The notes: generated by a model not told the origin, from the letters alone. A stretch of 23,010 bases of DNA from CAYZBM01 sp964476705 (GCA_964476705.1 CAYZBM010000026.1:1-23010); one strand, 5' to 3'. Shown: positions 6,993-15,569, numbered from the stretch's first letter. Translations and numbers: made by a program.

Positions 6993-8426
6993 ATGAAAAA
7001 ATTTGTAAAAATTTTGGCATTAAGTAGCTGTTTTATTGGTTATAATGGAATTGCAGCTTTTGCCTCTGATGCGGAAGTTGAGGCTTTGCGGCAAGAAATT
7101 AAACTAATGCAAGCTAGTTATGAAAAGAAAATTTCATTATTGTCAAAGCGGTTAGAAAAAATGGAATCTGCTAAAAAACAAGATGGTAATTCTGCTTTAG
7201 TGCAAAATGCTAATAATATAAATAATATAGCTAGTAATACTAGGGCTAATCTTACTAACTCTGATAATATAGTAAACAATAATACGAGAAATAATGCAGT
7301 AGTTTCTGGTAATAGTAATAGTGCTTTTAATCCAGCAGTAGGGATTATATTAAACGGTAAATATTCTAATTTTTCTAAGAAAGATTCTAATATGCCAGGT
7401 TTTGCTACAGGTGATGAAGGAACCAGAGGTAAAGAAGGTCTTGGATTAGATGAATCTGAAATAAATTTTTCAGCTAATGCCGATGATAAATTTTCAGGTA
7501 AAGTAACAGCTTCAATTGTAAGAGATAATGGTGAAGATAAAATAGAACTTGAAGAAGCTTATCTTCAAACTTTGCCAGGTATAGGACTGCCTCAAGGTCT
7601 TACAGTTAAAGCCGGTAGAGCATTGTGGAATTTTGGTTATTTAAATGAACATCATGCTCATTCGGATGATTTTGCTGATAGGCCATTACCTTACCGAGCA
7701 TTTTTAAATAATGGCTTTAATGATGATGGCGCACAAATTTCTTATGTGTTACCTACGGATATTTATACTGAAATAGGTGGCGGTGTTTTTAGAAGTGAAG
7801 ATTTTCCTGGATCTACTACAGCTAATAGTAAAGGTAGTGGAGCTTACTCATCTTATGCGAAAATTGGTGGTGATATTGGCTCTAAACAAGCCTGGCAAAT
7901 TGGCGCTTCTTGGCTTAGAAATAATGCAAGTAACAGAACTACTAATGATGATTCTTTAATCTTCTTAGGGCAAAGTAATCTTTATGCTCTAGATTTACGT
8001 TATGTTATTGCTCCAACGGGTAATTCTGCTGAGCAAGAAATAGTACTACAAGGCGAATATTTATGGCGTAATGAAGATGGTTTATATAGTGACAGTACAA
8101 TATCTGTCAGTGATGTAAATTATAATAAAAACTCCAATGGTTGGTATACCCAAGCTATTTATAAATTTGCCCCACAATTTAGAGTTGGAGCAAGGTATAG
8201 TATGTTAGAAGCTCCTACTATTTCAGAGCAATTAGTTGGTGGAGTTCTAGATTCAAATGGTTATAACCCAAAAAATTATGCACTAATGACTGATTGGACT
8301 AATAGTGAATTTAGCCGCATAAGATTACAATTTAATCGCGAGCAGTTAAGTCGAGACGTAATTGATAATCAAATTATGCTCCAATATATAATCAGTCTTG
8401 GTGCCCATGGAGCTCACAAATTTTAG
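6993..8426 (+). CDS. Outer-membrane porin-like protein with N-terminal coiled coil and EHHAH motif
   Basis: A 477-residue protein with a signal peptide (about 1-24, cleavage after AFA). A short coiled coil follows (about 26-62, heptad-rich, ending RLEKMESAKK), of the kind seen in trimeric porins that anchor to peptidoglycan. An Asn/Ser-rich linker runs from about 65 to 115. The rest is predicted beta-barrel with alternating aromatic strands and a C-terminal Phe, the usual outer-membrane insertion signal. The motif EHHAHSDDFADRPLPYRAF (219-237) is distinctive; I recall similar motifs in barrel proteins near zinc-uptake genes in other proteobacteria, but cannot verify it here. A His-rich loop and ZnuA/ZnuB downstream suggest entry of zinc or another divalent metal. 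AAGGA lies 7 bases before the ATG, supporting the start. Confidence 0.82.
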   Translation: MKKFVKILALSSCFIGYNGIAAFASDAEVEALRQEIKLMQASYEKKISLLSKRLEKMESAKKQDGNSALVQNANNINNIASNTRANLTNSDNIVNNNTRNNAVVSGNSNSAFNPAVGIILNGKYSNFSKKDSNMPGFATGDEGTRGKEGLGLDESEINFSANADDKFSGKVTASIVRDNGEDKIELEEAYLQTLPGIGLPQGLTVKAGRALWNFGYLNEHHAHSDDFADRPLPYRAFLNNGFNDDGAQISYVLPTDIYTEIGGGVFRSEDFPGSTTANSKGSGAYSSYAKIGGDIGSKQAWQIGASWLRNNASNRTTNDDSLIFLGQSNLYALDLRYVIAPTGNSAEQEIVLQGEYLWRNEDGLYSDSTISVSDVNYNKNSNGWYTQAIYKFAPQFRVGARYSMLEAPTISEQLVGGVLDSNGYNPKNYALMTDWTNSEFSRIRLQFNREQLSRDVIDNQIMLQYIISLGAHGAHKF

Positions 8427-8430
8427 TAGA

Positions 8431-8509
8431 TCAAGAAATGATTTTAATCTTAATATTTATAATTCTAAATCATTTCTATGATGCTACATACCCTGAACTT
8501 GTTTCAGGG
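8431..8509 (+). repeat. 3'-end palindromic module, copy B (porin side)
   Basis: It begins five bases after the porin stop codon. Perfect 11-bp arms AGAAATGATTT (8434-8444) and AAATCATTTCT (8467-8477) form a hairpin, followed by ATGATGCTACATA and the palindrome CCCTGAACTTGTTTCAGGG (8491-8509). Shared with copy A at 2753-2824 are TCAAGAAATGATTT, a central TTTATAA, CTATGAT and the 19-bp palindrome, in the same order relative to the upstream gene. It lies between the porin and znuA genes, so it could limit transcription into znuA. Confidence 0.7.
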
Positions 8510-8564
8510 TCCACCATATATAATATTAATTATAAAAATAATGTTTAGTATAAGGAATAATAAT

Positions 8565-9476
8565 ATGCGTATATTTTATATAATATTTTTAAGTTTATTA
8601 TCGTTGTTTGCAACTATAACTAATGCTAATGCGGCATTAAATATTTTTGCCTGTGAGCCAGAATGGGGATCTTTGGTTGCAGAAATAGGTAAAAATAAAG
8701 TGAATATTTTTTCGGCAACTACTGCTCAAGTGGATCCTCATTATATTAAAGCGCGGCCAAGTTTACTTGCTAAAATGAGGAAAAGTGATTTTGTAATATG
8801 TTCGGGAGCTAGTCTAGAAATAGGTTGGCTACCAATTATATTACAAGCAGCAGGAAGTGGTAAAGTCCAACCTGGCAATGTTGGATTCTTACAAATAGCC
8901 GATATTGTAAAAACAATAGAAAGGCCGTTTACTATTGATCGTAAGGATGGAGATGTTCATCCTGAAGGTAATCCACATTTACATTTAAACCCTTATAATA
9001 TTTTATTAGCGGCCAAGGAAATAAATGTAAGATTACAAAAAATTGATCCAGATAATGCTAGTTATTATGAAGCTAATCATCAGATTTTTAATAAAAAATG
9101 GCAAGAAGCAATTAAAAAATGGGAAAATGAAGCAGCTTCTTTAAAAGATATGGCAATTATTACTCATCATACTACTTTTGCTTATTTAGAAAATTGGTTA
9201 GGTTTAAAAAGAGTGGCAACTTTAGAATTAAAGCCGGGAATCCCAGCAACCAGTAGTCATTTAGAGGATTTAATTGCTCTAACTAAACAAAACCAAATAA
9301 AGTTGATTATTAGAACCCCATTTGATCCCCAAAATGATAGTGAGTGGTTAAATAAAAAAACTGGAATAAAAATGCTAGAACTACCTTTTACTGTTGATGG
9401 GAATAAAGAGAGTAAAGATCTATTTTCTTTATTTGATAGTACTATCGCAATCTTAAAAACTTCACTAAATAGGTAA
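8565..9476 (+). CDS. znuA: Zinc/manganese ABC transporter substrate-binding protein
   Basis: This is a periplasmic binding protein of the cluster A-I (TroA/ZnuA) family, 303 residues. A signal peptide runs to about residue 23 (cleavage after ANA). Likely metal ligands are H59 in QVDPHYIKARPS, H138/H140 in GNPHLHLNP and H201/H202 in IITHHTTFAYL, matching the three His positions of the family. The FACEPEWGSLVAEIG start of the mature protein fits a subgroup common in proteobacteria. There is no His-rich loop like that of E. coli ZnuA. I chose the ATG at 8565 because AAGGA lies upstream and the signal peptide follows at once; the in-frame ATG at 8478 would translate through the palindromic repeat. 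The permease gene starts 2 bp after the stop. Metal specificity (zinc or manganese) is not decided by sequence. Confidence 0.9.
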   Translation: MRIFYIIFLSLLSLFATITNANAALNIFACEPEWGSLVAEIGKNKVNIFSATTAQVDPHYIKARPSLLAKMRKSDFVICSGASLEIGWLPIILQAAGSGKVQPGNVGFLQIADIVKTIERPFTIDRKDGDVHPEGNPHLHLNPYNILLAAKEINVRLQKIDPDNASYYEANHQIFNKKWQEAIKKWENEAASLKDMAIITHHTTFAYLENWLGLKRVATLELKPGIPATSSHLEDLIALTKQNQIKLIIRTPFDPQNDSEWLNKKTGIKMLELPFTVDGNKESKDLFSLFDSTIAILKTSLNR

Positions 9477-9478
9477 TT

Positions 9479-10237
9479 ATGAATAATCTATTTAATTATG
9501 ATTTGTTACAAATTATGGGACCAGCTTTTATAGCTGGTCTTATAATTGCCGTGACCCATGCCTCTTTAGGACTGGAAGTTATCAAAAGAGGAATAATTTT
9601 TATTGATTTATCAATCGCACAATTTGCAGGTCTTGGCTTAGTCTTAGCTAATTATCTTTGCCATGAGCCAAGTTTTATAATTATCCAAAGTTTTGCCTTA
9701 AGTTTTGCTTTTATGGGAGCAATTTTTTTCTATTTAATAGAACAAAAATTACCTAAAGAGCAAGAAGCAATAATTGGCAGTAGCTTTGTTGTTGTAGCCT
9801 CGCTTAGTTTGTTGCTACTTTCTAAAAATCCTCATGGCGCTGAAGAAGCTGAACATTTATTATCCGGGCAAATACTTTTTATTACCTGGCATGATTTGAT
9901 AGTACATATACCAATTTATTTGGCGATAATGTTAGTCTGGTTTACCTATAAAAAACAAGCAAGAAAGGGTAGTTTATTTTATCTTATTTTTGCAACGGCA
10001 ATTACCTCATCTGTGCAATTGGTTGGAATCTATGTAGTTTTTGCCAGTTTAATTTTACCAGCTATTGCTAGTTATAAAGCAAAAGATAAATTAGTTATCG
10101 CTTACTCTACAGCTATATTTTCATTAATATCGGCTTTAATTATCTCAATTATTTTTGATCTGCCTGCAGGTCCAGTTATTGTATTAGGTTATGCGATAGT
10201 TACTATAGGGGTTAGATTGTTGTTAAAATTTAAATAA
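9479..10237 (+). CDS. znuB: Zinc/manganese ABC transporter permease
   Basis: An ABC-3 family inner-membrane permease of 252 residues with about eight hydrophobic segments. The segment THASLGLEVIKRGIIFIDLS followed by IAQFAGLGLVLA (about 26-57) is the characteristic early loop, and VQLVGIYVVFASLILPAIAS (about 180-199) is the late conserved segment. It would form the channel for metal delivered by the ZnuA encoded just upstream; the two genes are separated by 2 bp and surely coupled. The ATPase partner (ZnuC) is not in the window, so it must be encoded elsewhere, as is usual in Rickettsiales. The following 400 bp contain only a pseudogene. Confidence 0.92.
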   Translation: MNNLFNYDLLQIMGPAFIAGLIIAVTHASLGLEVIKRGIIFIDLSIAQFAGLGLVLANYLCHEPSFIIIQSFALSFAFMGAIFFYLIEQKLPKEQEAIIGSSFVVVASLSLLLLSKNPHGAEEAEHLLSGQILFITWHDLIVHIPIYLAIMLVWFTYKKQARKGSLFYLIFATAITSSVQLVGIYVVFASLILPAIASYKAKDKLVIAYSTAIFSLISALIISIIFDLPAGPVIVLGYAIVTIGVRLLLKFK

Positions 10238-10646
10238 TGGTATAGAATTCTAGAAACATAGGTATATTTAATAAACTCAAGTTTGTAATGATAGAGCTAT
10301 TTGTTATAATTATTGTAATGTTTTTCTAACTATAGTGCTGATATTCGTTATGCCTTATATATCAATGTTTTTTGGAATAATAATTCGAATGTTTCATTTT
10401 ACGTTAAGGATTGTAAAATTAAAGTTACATTTGATAATGGTCAGCAAAAAATAGTTGATTGTCTTAAATGGTTGAAAGGTGGTATTTTTGAACCTTTACA
10501 AGAAAAAAAGGAATTCAAAAAATTTTTTGTTGATGGTTGGACGGTTGCCTGGCCAAACGGTGCTGATATAGCTCCGGAGACACTTTATGATGATTAACTT
10601 TTTGTCCGTGAAAAAATATAATAAGATGTTTTTAAAAGGATAGCGA
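10238..10646. other. 409-bp spacer between znuB and ubiH, holding a gene scar
   Basis: The only recognisable content is the DUF4160/DUF2442 remnant at 10350-10597. 10238-10349 is AT-rich without a clear hairpin or promoter. 10598-10646 shows nothing I can name. The znuB and ubiH genes converge here, and no convincing terminator is visible for either. Confidence 0.6.
10350..10597 (+). pseudogene. Deletion scar joining a DUF4160 start to a DUF2442 body
   Basis: From the ATG at 10350 the frame reads MPYISMFFGIIIRMF, which is the typical beginning of DUF4160 proteins, and then turns into unrelated sequence that stops at 10452-10454. In another frame, from about 10388 to the stop at 10595-10597, the translation is a nearly complete DUF2442 protein: VSFYVKDCKIKVTFDNG, then GGIFEPLQEKKEFKKFF, then the hallmark TVAWPNGADIAPETLY. 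The DUF2442 frame has no usable start codon. DUF4160 and DUF2442 genes usually occur as an adjacent pair (regarded as toxin-antitoxin-like). The simplest reading is that a deletion removed most of the first gene and the first few codons of the second, leaving both fragments fused out of frame. Neither is expected to be functional. Confidence 0.75.
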
Positions 10647-11828
10647 CTAACACCCACTAGCATGTTTAATAAATCTAGCCTTTAAGCTAGGTAATCTGTT
10701 AACTAGGGATAGGCCTAATCTTCGGGTGGTTTTGGAGATAATATTTTTATGGCCAAAAATGCTATTAAAACCATGAGTTAGAAAAATTAATGACCAGCTA
10801 TCAAACATTCTAACTTTATTATATTCTTTAAGTAGAGAGGTTGAGTTTATAGGTAAACCCAGTTGTTGATTTTTTAAGATTAATTTAGATAAAATCTCTA
10901 TATCCCTTATACCTAAATTTAAACCTTGTCCTGCAAGAGGGTGAACTCCGTGTGCGGCATCACCAATTAGAGCTATGTTATGTGCATAGAATTTTTTAGC
11001 TTTAACTAAAGTTAGCGGAAAAGATTTAAGTTCACTACTTAAACTTATATCTCCTAAATAATTACCCAATCTAATTTTTATTTGTTCATTAATTTCGGCT
11101 TTTTCCATTTTTAAATATAAAGGAATTAAAGCTTTTTTTTCCGTCCAAACTAATGAAGAAGAAAATTGATCTTTTAAAGGTAAACAAGCAAAAGGGCCGG
11201 TAGGTAAAAATATTTCTCTGGCTAAATTATTATGAGCTTTAGTATGTTGTATAGTGCAAACTATAGCGTCATGTTCGTAATTATGTTTTATAGTTGGTAT
11301 TTTACAATATTTACGGATAAAAGAATTTTTACCATCAGCGGCAATTAATAATTTGCCAGTTATATTATGATTATCTTTAGTTGCAACTCTAATATTGTCC
11401 GGATTATTTTCTATATAGTCTATAGTTTGGTTAGAAATAATAGTTATATTTGTAGTTTCTTTTACGTGATTGTAAGCGGCAAGATTTAATTTCTCAGCTG
11501 CTATCATATAACCCATTGGCTCGGATGATGCTAAATTGTGATCGTAATGTAGAAAAGTTTTTGAGCCGTAATCACTAACTAAGATATCAAGTATGGGGCC
11601 AGCATCATTTTCGACATATTGCCAAATACCGGCATTTTGTAGAATTTTATATGAGCCATAAGATATAGCGTAAGCTCTGCCGTCAAAAAGATTTTTAGAA
11701 ATTTCTATATTTAAATCTTTTTGCTCAATAATTAAAATATTTAAGCCATAATTAGCTAGATAACTGGCCATGCTAAGACCAGATAGACCTGCGCCAACTA
11801 TAATTATATCATAATCAATTTTTGACAT
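10647..11828 (-). CDS. ubiH: UbiH/VisC-type FAD-dependent ubiquinone-ring hydroxylase
   Basis: A 393-residue flavoprotein monooxygenase of the family that hydroxylates ubiquinone precursors, peripheral to the inner membrane. The FAD-binding Rossmann motif is at 9-17 (IIVGAGLSG), GRAYAIS (50-56) is the conserved early block, the DG motif is at D165-G166, and the second FAD motif is GDAAHGVHPLAGQGLN (289-304). Length is normal. Which ring position it acts on (UbiH, UbiF or UbiI role) cannot be told; Alphaproteobacteria often use few, broad-specificity members. Its start overlaps the folD stop by 14 bp, so the two are translationally coupled. It is the last gene of the minus-strand operon and faces znuB. 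Confidence 0.9.
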   Translation of the reverse strand: MSKIDYDIIIVGAGLSGLSMASYLANYGLNILIIEQKDLNIEISKNLFDGRAYAISYGSYKILQNAGIWQYVENDAGPILDILVSDYGSKTFLHYDHNLASSEPMGYMIAAEKLNLAAYNHVKETTNITIISNQTIDYIENNPDNIRVATKDNHNITGKLLIAADGKNSFIRKYCKIPTIKHNYEHDAIVCTIQHTKAHNNLAREIFLPTGPFACLPLKDQFSSSLVWTEKKALIPLYLKMEKAEINEQIKIRLGNYLGDISLSSELKSFPLTLVKAKKFYAHNIALIGDAAHGVHPLAGQGLNLGIRDIEILSKLILKNQQLGLPINSTSLLKEYNKVRMFDSWSLIFLTHGFNSIFGHKNIISKTTRRLGLSLVNRLPSLKARFIKHASGC

Positions 11829-12687
11829 TTGTTGCTGCTATTAAAGTATTTTCTAGTAAACATGCTATAGTCATAGGTCCTACACCACCGGGGACTGGAG
11901 TTATAAAACCTGCAATTTCTTTGGCGGAAGCAAAATCAACATCGCCAACTAATTTGCTTTTATTATCATTATCGATAACTCGATTAATGCCTACATCAAT
12001 AATAGTTGCGCCTTTTTTAAGCCAACTACCTTTAACAAAATTAGGAATACCTACGGCCGCTACAACGATATCGGCATTTTTAACTATATGCTCTATATTT
12101 TTACTTTTAGAGTGGGTAATGGTAACCGTGCAATTTTCTTTAAGCAATAATTGTGCCATAGGTTTTCCGACGATGTTCGATCTGCCAATTACTACCGCAT
12201 TTAAACCTTCAAGATTATGAAGTACTGATTTTAGTAGCATAATACAGCCTTTTGGTGTGCAAGGAATCATTGCGTCTTGTTGACCGATAGCTAGTTTTCC
12301 TACATTAATTGTAGTAAAGCCATCAACATCTTTTTCTGGAGTTATAGCATTGATAATTTTATTTTCATTTATATGTTTAGGCAGTGGCAATTGTACTAAT
12401 ATTCCATGAATGTTTGAATCTTGATTAAGTTCATATATTTTTTCTAGCAACTTATCCTCGCTAATATCTTCTGGTAAAATAAATTCAAAAGAATTCATTT
12501 TGGCCTCCCGCGTTTTTGTAGCTTTATTGCTTACATAAACTTGAGATGCGGGGTTACTTCCAACCAATATTACAGCAAGTCCTGGGATAATATGCTTTTT
12601 ATCTTTTAGTTCTGCAACATTTTTGGCTATACGCGTATGAATAAGTTGGGCGTAAGCTTTACCATCAATAATTTTACATTCTGACAT
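11815..12687 (-). CDS. folD: Methylenetetrahydrofolate dehydrogenase/cyclohydrolase
   Basis: FolD is a bifunctional cytoplasmic enzyme that interconverts 5,10-methylene- and 10-formyl-tetrahydrofolate with NADP, supplying one-carbon units. The 290-residue protein has normal length and all usual landmarks: SQVYVSNK with Y51 and K55 (folate pocket and catalytic Lys), QLPLP (99-103), EKDVDGF (118-124), PCTPKG (142-147), VVIGRSNIVGKPMAQLL (165-181) for the nucleotide, and TPVPGGVGPMT near the end. It follows the reductase gene after 23 bp and overlaps ubiH by 14 bp. Both flanking enzymes use reduced pyridine nucleotide or flavin chemistry, but I see no specific pathway link. Confidence 0.97.
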   Translation of the reverse strand: MSECKIIDGKAYAQLIHTRIAKNVAELKDKKHIIPGLAVILVGSNPASQVYVSNKATKTREAKMNSFEFILPEDISEDKLLEKIYELNQDSNIHGILVQLPLPKHINENKIINAITPEKDVDGFTTINVGKLAIGQQDAMIPCTPKGCIMLLKSVLHNLEGLNAVVIGRSNIVGKPMAQLLLKENCTVTITHSKSKNIEHIVKNADIVVAAVGIPNFVKGSWLKKGATIIDVGINRVIDNDNKSKLVGDVDFASAKEIAGFITPVPGGVGPMTIACLLENTLIAATNVKN

Positions 12688-12710
12688 TATAAACCTGTAA
12701 TAAAAAAATA

Positions 12711-13733
12711 TTAAAAATCGTGAACGCCGCTAGTTGTAGAATATTCAAAATGATTTTCACTATTTGGAAATACAACTTTTCTGGCACTATAGCAAGCCAT
12801 TGCGCTTTCGGCAAAACCACTTAAAATTAATTTAAGTTTATTTGGATAATGGGCTATATCGCCTATAGCATAAATGCCAGGACTTGAGCTTTGCATAGTA
12901 CTTGGTTCAACTAAAATATGTTTTTTGTCTAAATTTAAGCCAAATTCTGCAATAGGACCAAGTTCCATAGCCAGGCCAAAAAAGGCTAATAATCTATCAG
13001 CCTGAACAGTTTTTTTATTGCCTTCTAAATCACTTAAGATAACTGCAGATATTTGTCCGTTATTACCTTCTAAGCTATCTAATTGATAAGGTATCGCTAA
13101 TTCTATTTTTTTTGCCGCGACCAATTTTAATACTTGATCGTAACTTTCTGGAGCGCACCTAAATTTTGGTCTTCTATGAACTAAAGTAATTGAATTTGCC
13201 ACTTCACTTAAACTTATTGCCCAATCAATTGCAGAATCTCCACCACCAGCAATTACTATATTTTTATTTCTAAAATCTTCTCTTTTTTGTACTAAATAAA
13301 ACAGACTTTTTCCTTCATAATCTTCTATGTTATTAATTGGTGGTTTATTCGGGCCAAAAGCACCACAGCCAGCAGCTATTATAATTATCTTGGCTTTTAT
13401 TTTTGTACCTTTATCAGTGGTAACTAAATGCTCAGTTTTATCAGTTTCAAGTTTGATTACTTTTTGTCCTAAATGATAAACTGGATGGAAAGGCTCTGCT
13501 TGTTTGCTTAAATTTTCAATTAAATCTTGGGCTAATATTTTTGGATGGGCTGGAATATCATAAATTGGTTTTTCTGGATAAAGGGCAGAACACTGACCGC
13601 CAATCATTTCTAAAGTATCTATGACATGGCAATGCATTTTTAGCATCCCGGCTTCAAAAATTGTAAATAACCCGGTAGGTCCGGCGCCAATAATGATTAT
13701 ATCTGTACTAAGAATTGTAGTATTATGGTTCAT
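12711..13733 (-). CDS. Ferredoxin/flavodoxin-NADP reductase, thioredoxin-reductase-like
   Basis: A 340-residue dimeric FAD protein of the TrxR-like ferredoxin-NADP reductase group (YumC type), moving electrons between NADPH and ferredoxin or flavodoxin in the cytoplasm. The FAD motif IIIIGAGPTGLF is near the start (12-23), IGGQCSALYPEKPIYDIP is diagnostic, and the NADP motif is IVIAGGGDSAIDWA. GIYAIGDIAHYPNKLKLILS closes the FAD site. The redox-active CxxC of true thioredoxin reductase is absent from the NADP domain (DSAID occupies the place), which separates it from TrxB. It is the first gene of the fnr-folD-ubiH operon and is divergent from the acyl-CoA synthetase gene across a 165-bp spacer. 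Confidence 0.92.
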   Translation of the reverse strand: MNHNTTILSTDIIIIGAGPTGLFTIFEAGMLKMHCHVIDTLEMIGGQCSALYPEKPIYDIPAHPKILAQDLIENLSKQAEPFHPVYHLGQKVIKLETDKTEHLVTTDKGTKIKAKIIIIAAGCGAFGPNKPPINNIEDYEGKSLFYLVQKREDFRNKNIVIAGGGDSAIDWAISLSEVANSITLVHRRPKFRCAPESYDQVLKLVAAKKIELAIPYQLDSLEGNNGQISAVILSDLEGNKKTVQADRLLAFFGLAMELGPIAEFGLNLDKKHILVEPSTMQSSSPGIYAIGDIAHYPNKLKLILSGFAESAMACYSARKVVFPNSENHFEYSTTSGVHDF

Positions 13734-13818
13734 ATTTTTCTATTATTAGTTTAATTTCTCTTGAAACGGGCTTAATTTAAGGGTAGTAAGATTAAATACA
13801 TATTCATTATAGTATTAT

Positions 13819-13832
13819 TATACGTACGTATA
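13819..13832. promoter_or_regulatory. Perfect 14-bp palindrome in the divergent spacer
   Basis: TATACGTACGTATA is a perfect palindrome in the 165-bp region between the divergent reductase and acyl-CoA synthetase genes, 67 bp before the synthetase start. Its size and placement suit a dimeric repressor's operator for the beta-oxidation genes, but in AT-rich DNA such a site may occur by chance. No regulator gene is adjacent. Confidence 0.3.
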
Positions 13833-13898
13833 TAAATATAAAACATATGGAAAATGTAATTTATAGGTAATTAGCTCATATATTCAAGTAGAAAATAG

Positions 13899-15569
13899 AT
13901 GCAAGGTAATAGTAATAGTAGATTTTCTTGGCTGGATAATTACCCAGAAGGTATTTTGTGGGATGCAAAGATTGATGTTAGGCCAATTTATGACTTATTG
14001 GCTAGAACTACTGCTACTTATCCAAAAAATATCGCAATAGATTTTTTAGATAAAAAAATTAGCTATAGTTTGTTAAAAAAACTAGTTGATGATTTTGCTT
14101 TGGCTTTACAAAAAAAAGGTTTTAGCAAGGGTGATAAAATAGCCTTAATTTTACCTAATTGTCCGCAATTTGTAGTTGCCTATTATGCAATAACCAAAAT
14201 AGGTGCAATAGTGGTTAATTGTAATCCACTTTATACCGAAAAAGAATTATCTAGCCAGCTTAAAGATTCTGATACTAAAGCGGTAATTACAGTTAATTTA
14301 GCTTTGATTTACAATAAAGTAATAAATTTACATAAAAATAAAATTTTTGAAAGTATAATAGTTAGTGATTTTGCTGAATATTTACCATGCTTAAAGTCAT
14401 TTTTATTTAAATTATTTAAGTCGAAAGATTTAGTAAAAATTAATTTTACTGCGGATATTTTATCTTTCGAAAAATTATTAGCTGAACTTAAAAAATCAGA
14501 TAAATTTTTACCGGCAGTTATAAATGCAAATGAAGATGTAGCGGTATTACAATATACTGGTGGCACTACTGGAGTATCTAAAGGTGCTATGTTAACCCAT
14601 GCTAATATTTATGCCAATACTATACAAACCGGGATGTGGTTTGTGGGAGTAAAAGAGGGTAAAGAGATTATAGTTGGGGTATTACCGTTATTTCATGTTT
14701 TTGCCATGACGGTAATTATGAATCTGTCGATATCTAAAGGATGTGTAATGTTGCTGCATCCTAAATTTGATCTTAAATTATTACTTAAAGATATAATTAA
14801 GAAAAAGCCAACAGTTATGCCAGGAGTGCCTAGTCTTTTTGCAGCAATATGTCATTACCCTTTAATTAAAAAATATAACTTATCTTCGTTAGAAAGATGT
14901 ATTTCGGGGGGTGCTCCGTTACTTCCTGAAGTTAAAAAAGAATTTGAAAAAATTACCGGCTGTACTTTAATTGAAGGTTATGGTTTAACTGAAACTTCTC
15001 CAGTAGTTAGTGCTAATCCTTTAAATGGTAAAAATAAAACTGGTTCTATTGGTTTGCCATTTCCGCAAACAATTATTGAAATTAGATCTATTGATGAAAA
15101 GGGGGAGTTATTGCCAATCGGTGAAGTTGGAGAATTATGTATTATGGGGCCTCAAGTAATGAAAGCTTATTATAAAGATGAAAAACATAGTGCAGAGATT
15201 CTTTGCCAAGGAGCTTTAAGAACTGGTGATGTTGGTTATATGGATAATGAGGGTTATTTTTTTATTGTGGATAGAATAAAAGATATGATCATTATAAATG
15301 GTTTTAATGTTTATTCAAAAGAAGTTGAGGTGGCTATATCTCTTCATCCGGCAGTATTAGAAGTTGCAGTTATTGGAATTAAAGATGAAAATAAAGGTCA
15401 AGCAGTTAAAGCCTGTATAGTTTTAAGACCAAATATGGAATTAACTAAACAACAACTTACTGCATTTTTAAAAGAACATTTAGTTAGATATAAAATTCCT
15501 ACTTTAGTTGAGTTTAGAGATAAATTACCTAAAACTACAATTGGAAAAATTTCTAAAAAAGATTTGTAA
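13899..15569 (+). CDS. fadD: Long-chain fatty acid--CoA ligase
   Basis: A 556-residue AMP-forming acyl-CoA synthetase that would activate free fatty acids for beta-oxidation or lipid synthesis. It has the phosphate loop YTGGTTGVSKG (219-229), the adenine motif GYGLTETSP (360-368), the RTGDVGYMDNEGYFFIVDR hinge region, IINGFNVYSKEVE, and the C-terminal catalytic Lys K550 in TTIGKISKK. Length and the N-terminal WLDNYPEGI match proteobacterial FadD. The ribosome-binding site is weak. The thiolase gene follows after 43 bp, then the dehydrogenase/hydratase gene, so this is the first gene of a beta-oxidation operon. Confidence 0.94.
   Translation: MQGNSNSRFSWLDNYPEGILWDAKIDVRPIYDLLARTTATYPKNIAIDFLDKKISYSLLKKLVDDFALALQKKGFSKGDKIALILPNCPQFVVAYYAITKIGAIVVNCNPLYTEKELSSQLKDSDTKAVITVNLALIYNKVINLHKNKIFESIIVSDFAEYLPCLKSFLFKLFKSKDLVKINFTADILSFEKLLAELKKSDKFLPAVINANEDVAVLQYTGGTTGVSKGAMLTHANIYANTIQTGMWFVGVKEGKEIIVGVLPLFHVFAMTVIMNLSISKGCVMLLHPKFDLKLLLKDIIKKKPTVMPGVPSLFAAICHYPLIKKYNLSSLERCISGGAPLLPEVKKEFEKITGCTLIEGYGLTETSPVVSANPLNGKNKTGSIGLPFPQTIIEIRSIDEKGELLPIGEVGELCIMGPQVMKAYYKDEKHSAEILCQGALRTGDVGYMDNEGYFFIVDRIKDMIIINGFNVYSKEVEVAISLHPAVLEVAVIGIKDENKGQAVKACIVLRPNMELTKQQLTAFLKEHLVRYKIPTLVEFRDKLPKTTIGKISKKDL

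Noticed and set aside
8478..8564. N-terminal extension of ZnuA from an upstream ATG
   Set aside because: It would translate the palindromic repeat and place the signal peptide 29 residues inside the protein; the ATG at 8565 has a proper AAGGA site.
11822..12220. Plus-strand frame of 132 codons opposite folD
   Set aside because: It is the antisense of a clearly conserved folD reading frame; no start signal and no family resemblance.
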